A stretch of 6,039 bases of DNA. Origin: Planctomycetota bacterium. GTDB taxonomy: Bacteria; Planctomycetota; Brocadiia; SM23-32. Location of the stretch: positions 1 through 6,039 of the forward strand of contig JAUVVP010000144.1 of NCBI GenBank assembly GCA_030604585.1, in the 5' to 3' direction. Of the stretch, positions 4,955 through 6,039 are shown in pieces (the first letter of the stretch is position 1; the number at the start of each line of letters is the position of its first letter). The notes under the pieces are model-generated. The model saw only the letters and a program-made list of their open reading frames with translations. It had not been told where the DNA came from and made no database searches. The position numbers and the translations under genes were made by a program.

Positions 4955-5908
4955 CTACAGCACGCATGCTACCATCGAAAGATGGGCCGCCGCGCTGTGA
5001 TGAAGGTCCCGCACCTGCCGGACGTCCTGCGTGTAGCGGTCGCGTTTTCGGGGGTTCGACCATACCTTGTCCAGGCCGCTTCCCTCGCCGTAGGGCGCGA
5101 GTTTCTGCGCCATCTCGGCGTAAGCGGCCGCAGCTTCATCCACGCAGCCGCCGTTGCACAGGGAAGGCAGGAACGCCTTGGCACGCCTGAGGAAGTGCAT
5201 GGCGGATAGCTGCGTAGTCCGTACCCGGCTCGCGGTTCTTTCGGCGCAGTGCCAGCCGTTGCGGCCGCACGCCGGGCAGAACTGCTCGCGGTCCAGGTGG
5301 GCGAGCCAGACGTCGTAAAGCTGGCCGCCGTAGGCGAAGCCGTCGCGTTCAAAGGACCCGACGGCGACGGCGGCACCGAAACGCAGCGCTTCGCGCAATG
5401 CCTCGCACCGGGTCAGGCTGCGCTCGGCAGGCCGGAGGATGTACATCGGGCTGGCCGGCCTCGCCTTGCACCGTCCGGCCAAGTGTCCCGGGCTCGACAG
5501 TGCAAGCTGTGACGGGTCATCGTGCCAGTCGGTGACGATGCTCCAGCAGGGCCAGGATTCACAGAGGACCACTTCGCCCTTCTTCACGGCGTTGCCGGCA
5601 TGACGAGCGAAGGCCGCTGACTTCTCCTCGCATCCCGGCCCCGGAGGCGGGGAACGTTCCACAGTGAAGCCGAGCGTGTGGCCGAGGAACTCCATGCGCT
5701 CGTTGTTGCCGCGCTCCATCCACCATGACACGCAGGGCTCCCGTTTGCTCCACACGGGCGAGAAGGCGGCGCCCGACAGCCCCGCTACGCACTCGTACGA
5801 GACGCGGCCATCCCAATGAGTCACCGCTGCCTGGATGCATGCCGCAAAGGAGTCAACCTCGTGTGCCTTGCCCGGTATGCGAATGGCGCTGATCTTGTTG
5901 AGCGACAT
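4955..5908 (-). CDS. BtrH_N/C39-like cysteine-fold protein of unknown role
   Basis: The product resembles the uncharacterised proteins with a BtrH_N or peptidase-C39-like N-terminal fold. HEVDSFAAC (H16, C24) stands where such proteins have their Cys near the first helix, followed by GLSGAAF, FLGHTLGFTVE and a GEVVLCESWPCWSIVTDWHDD stretch (about 112-131) like the 'GrPVi...Vv.GyDD' segment of the fold. A helical C-terminal part follows, with YDVWLAHL (198-205), common in such proteins. CPAC (C211, C214) and C221 might bind a metal. BtrH itself moves an acyl group in butirosin biosynthesis; peptidase, acyl-transfer or non-enzymatic roles are all open. No signal peptide or membrane segment is seen. 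The ATG at 5908 (317 residues) is preferred because the domain begins soon after it; a GTG at 5971 would add 21 unlikely residues and coincides with the predicted transcript start. Neither has a clear ribosome site. Confidence 0.7.
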   Translation of the reverse strand: MSLNKISAIRIPGKAHEVDSFAACIQAAVTHWDGRVSYECVAGLSGAAFSPVWSKREPCVSWWMERGNNERMEFLGHTLGFTVERSPPPGPGCEEKSAAFARHAGNAVKKGEVVLCESWPCWSIVTDWHDDPSQLALSSPGHLAGRCKARPASPMYILRPAERSLTRCEALREALRFGAAVAVGSFERDGFAYGGQLYDVWLAHLDREQFCPACGRNGWHCAERTASRVRTTQLSAMHFLRRAKAFLPSLCNGGCVDEAAAAYAEMAQKLAPYGEGSGLDKVWSNPRKRDRYTQDVRQVRDLHHSAAAHLSMVACVL

Positions 5909-5977
5909 CGTTCTCGGTGGACGAACGAGGACACTACCGGCCGGATCTGCTGCTGCCTTCACACCCTTCACTATCCT

Positions 5978-6006
5978 ATGCTATCGCATCTGAAGGCTTT
6001 TCGCAA
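5978..6006 (-). promoter_or_regulatory. Candidate promoter for the BtrH/C39-like gene
   Basis: On the minus strand TTGCGA (6006-6001) is followed after 17 bases by TAGCAT (5983-5978). A transcript starting near 5971 would leave a leader of about 63 bases before the ATG at 5908, which supports that start over the GTG at 5971. It repeats the architecture found upstream of the next gene at 4887-4915. Confidence 0.4.
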
Positions 6007-6039
6007 CTCCGATTCCCGGCCGGCTCAGTGCGTTCGCCC

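Noticed and set aside
1..6039. Mobile elements, tRNA or rRNA genes
   Set aside because: No transposase or integrase motif, terminal inverted repeats, tRNA cloverleaf or rRNA sequence was seen on either strand.

Overview
The window is GC-rich (clearly above 60% by eye) with four confident protein genes, one very small lysine-rich gene and one roughly 500-base non-coding stretch. The mix suggests an uncultured anaerobic bacterium, perhaps of the PVC/Planctomycetes-like or Hydrogenedentes/Armatimonadota-like groups: paralogous URO-D-type methyltransferases, a short 'MAKKK' lysine-rich protein and a BtrH/C39-like cysteine-fold protein. This placement is inferred from gene types only; there is no rRNA or other marker.

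Layout. At the left edge (2-841, +) is the 3' part of a URO-D/MtaA-family methyltransferase gene. After a 140-base gap holding a TATAAT box and two hairpins comes a 612-codon gene (982-2820, +) for a divergent acetyl-CoA synthase (AcsB/CdhC family). It keeps every A-cluster ligand. Convergent with it is a 38-codon lysine-rich gene (2946-3062, -), which ends at an intrinsic terminator (2851-2893) whose T-tract faces the minus strand. Upstream of that gene lies a non-coding region of about 510 bases (3063-3575) with a candidate promoter, a strong hairpin and a 12-base palindrome. A complete second URO-D-family methyltransferase gene (3576-4835, -) follows, then a BtrH_N/C39-like cysteine-fold protein gene (4955-5908, -). 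The last two have candidate promoters of the same form (TTGCRR, 17 bases, TAGCAT).

How the genes may work together. URO-D-family methyltransferases of the MtaA/MtbA/CmuA type move methyl groups to or from corrinoid or thiol carriers. Acetyl-CoA synthase joins a corrinoid-borne methyl group, CO and CoA. Two such methyltransferases around one ACS homologue suggest a branch that feeds methyl groups from an unknown donor into acyl-CoA synthesis. No CO dehydrogenase, corrinoid protein or methyltetrahydrofolate methyltransferase gene lies in the window, so this is inference.

The most interesting object is the ACS homologue. Its A-cluster is intact, but domain 1 is shortened, and by a from-memory alignment two of the three aromatic residues near the proximal nickel (Moorella F229 and W427) are replaced by Trp and Ala.
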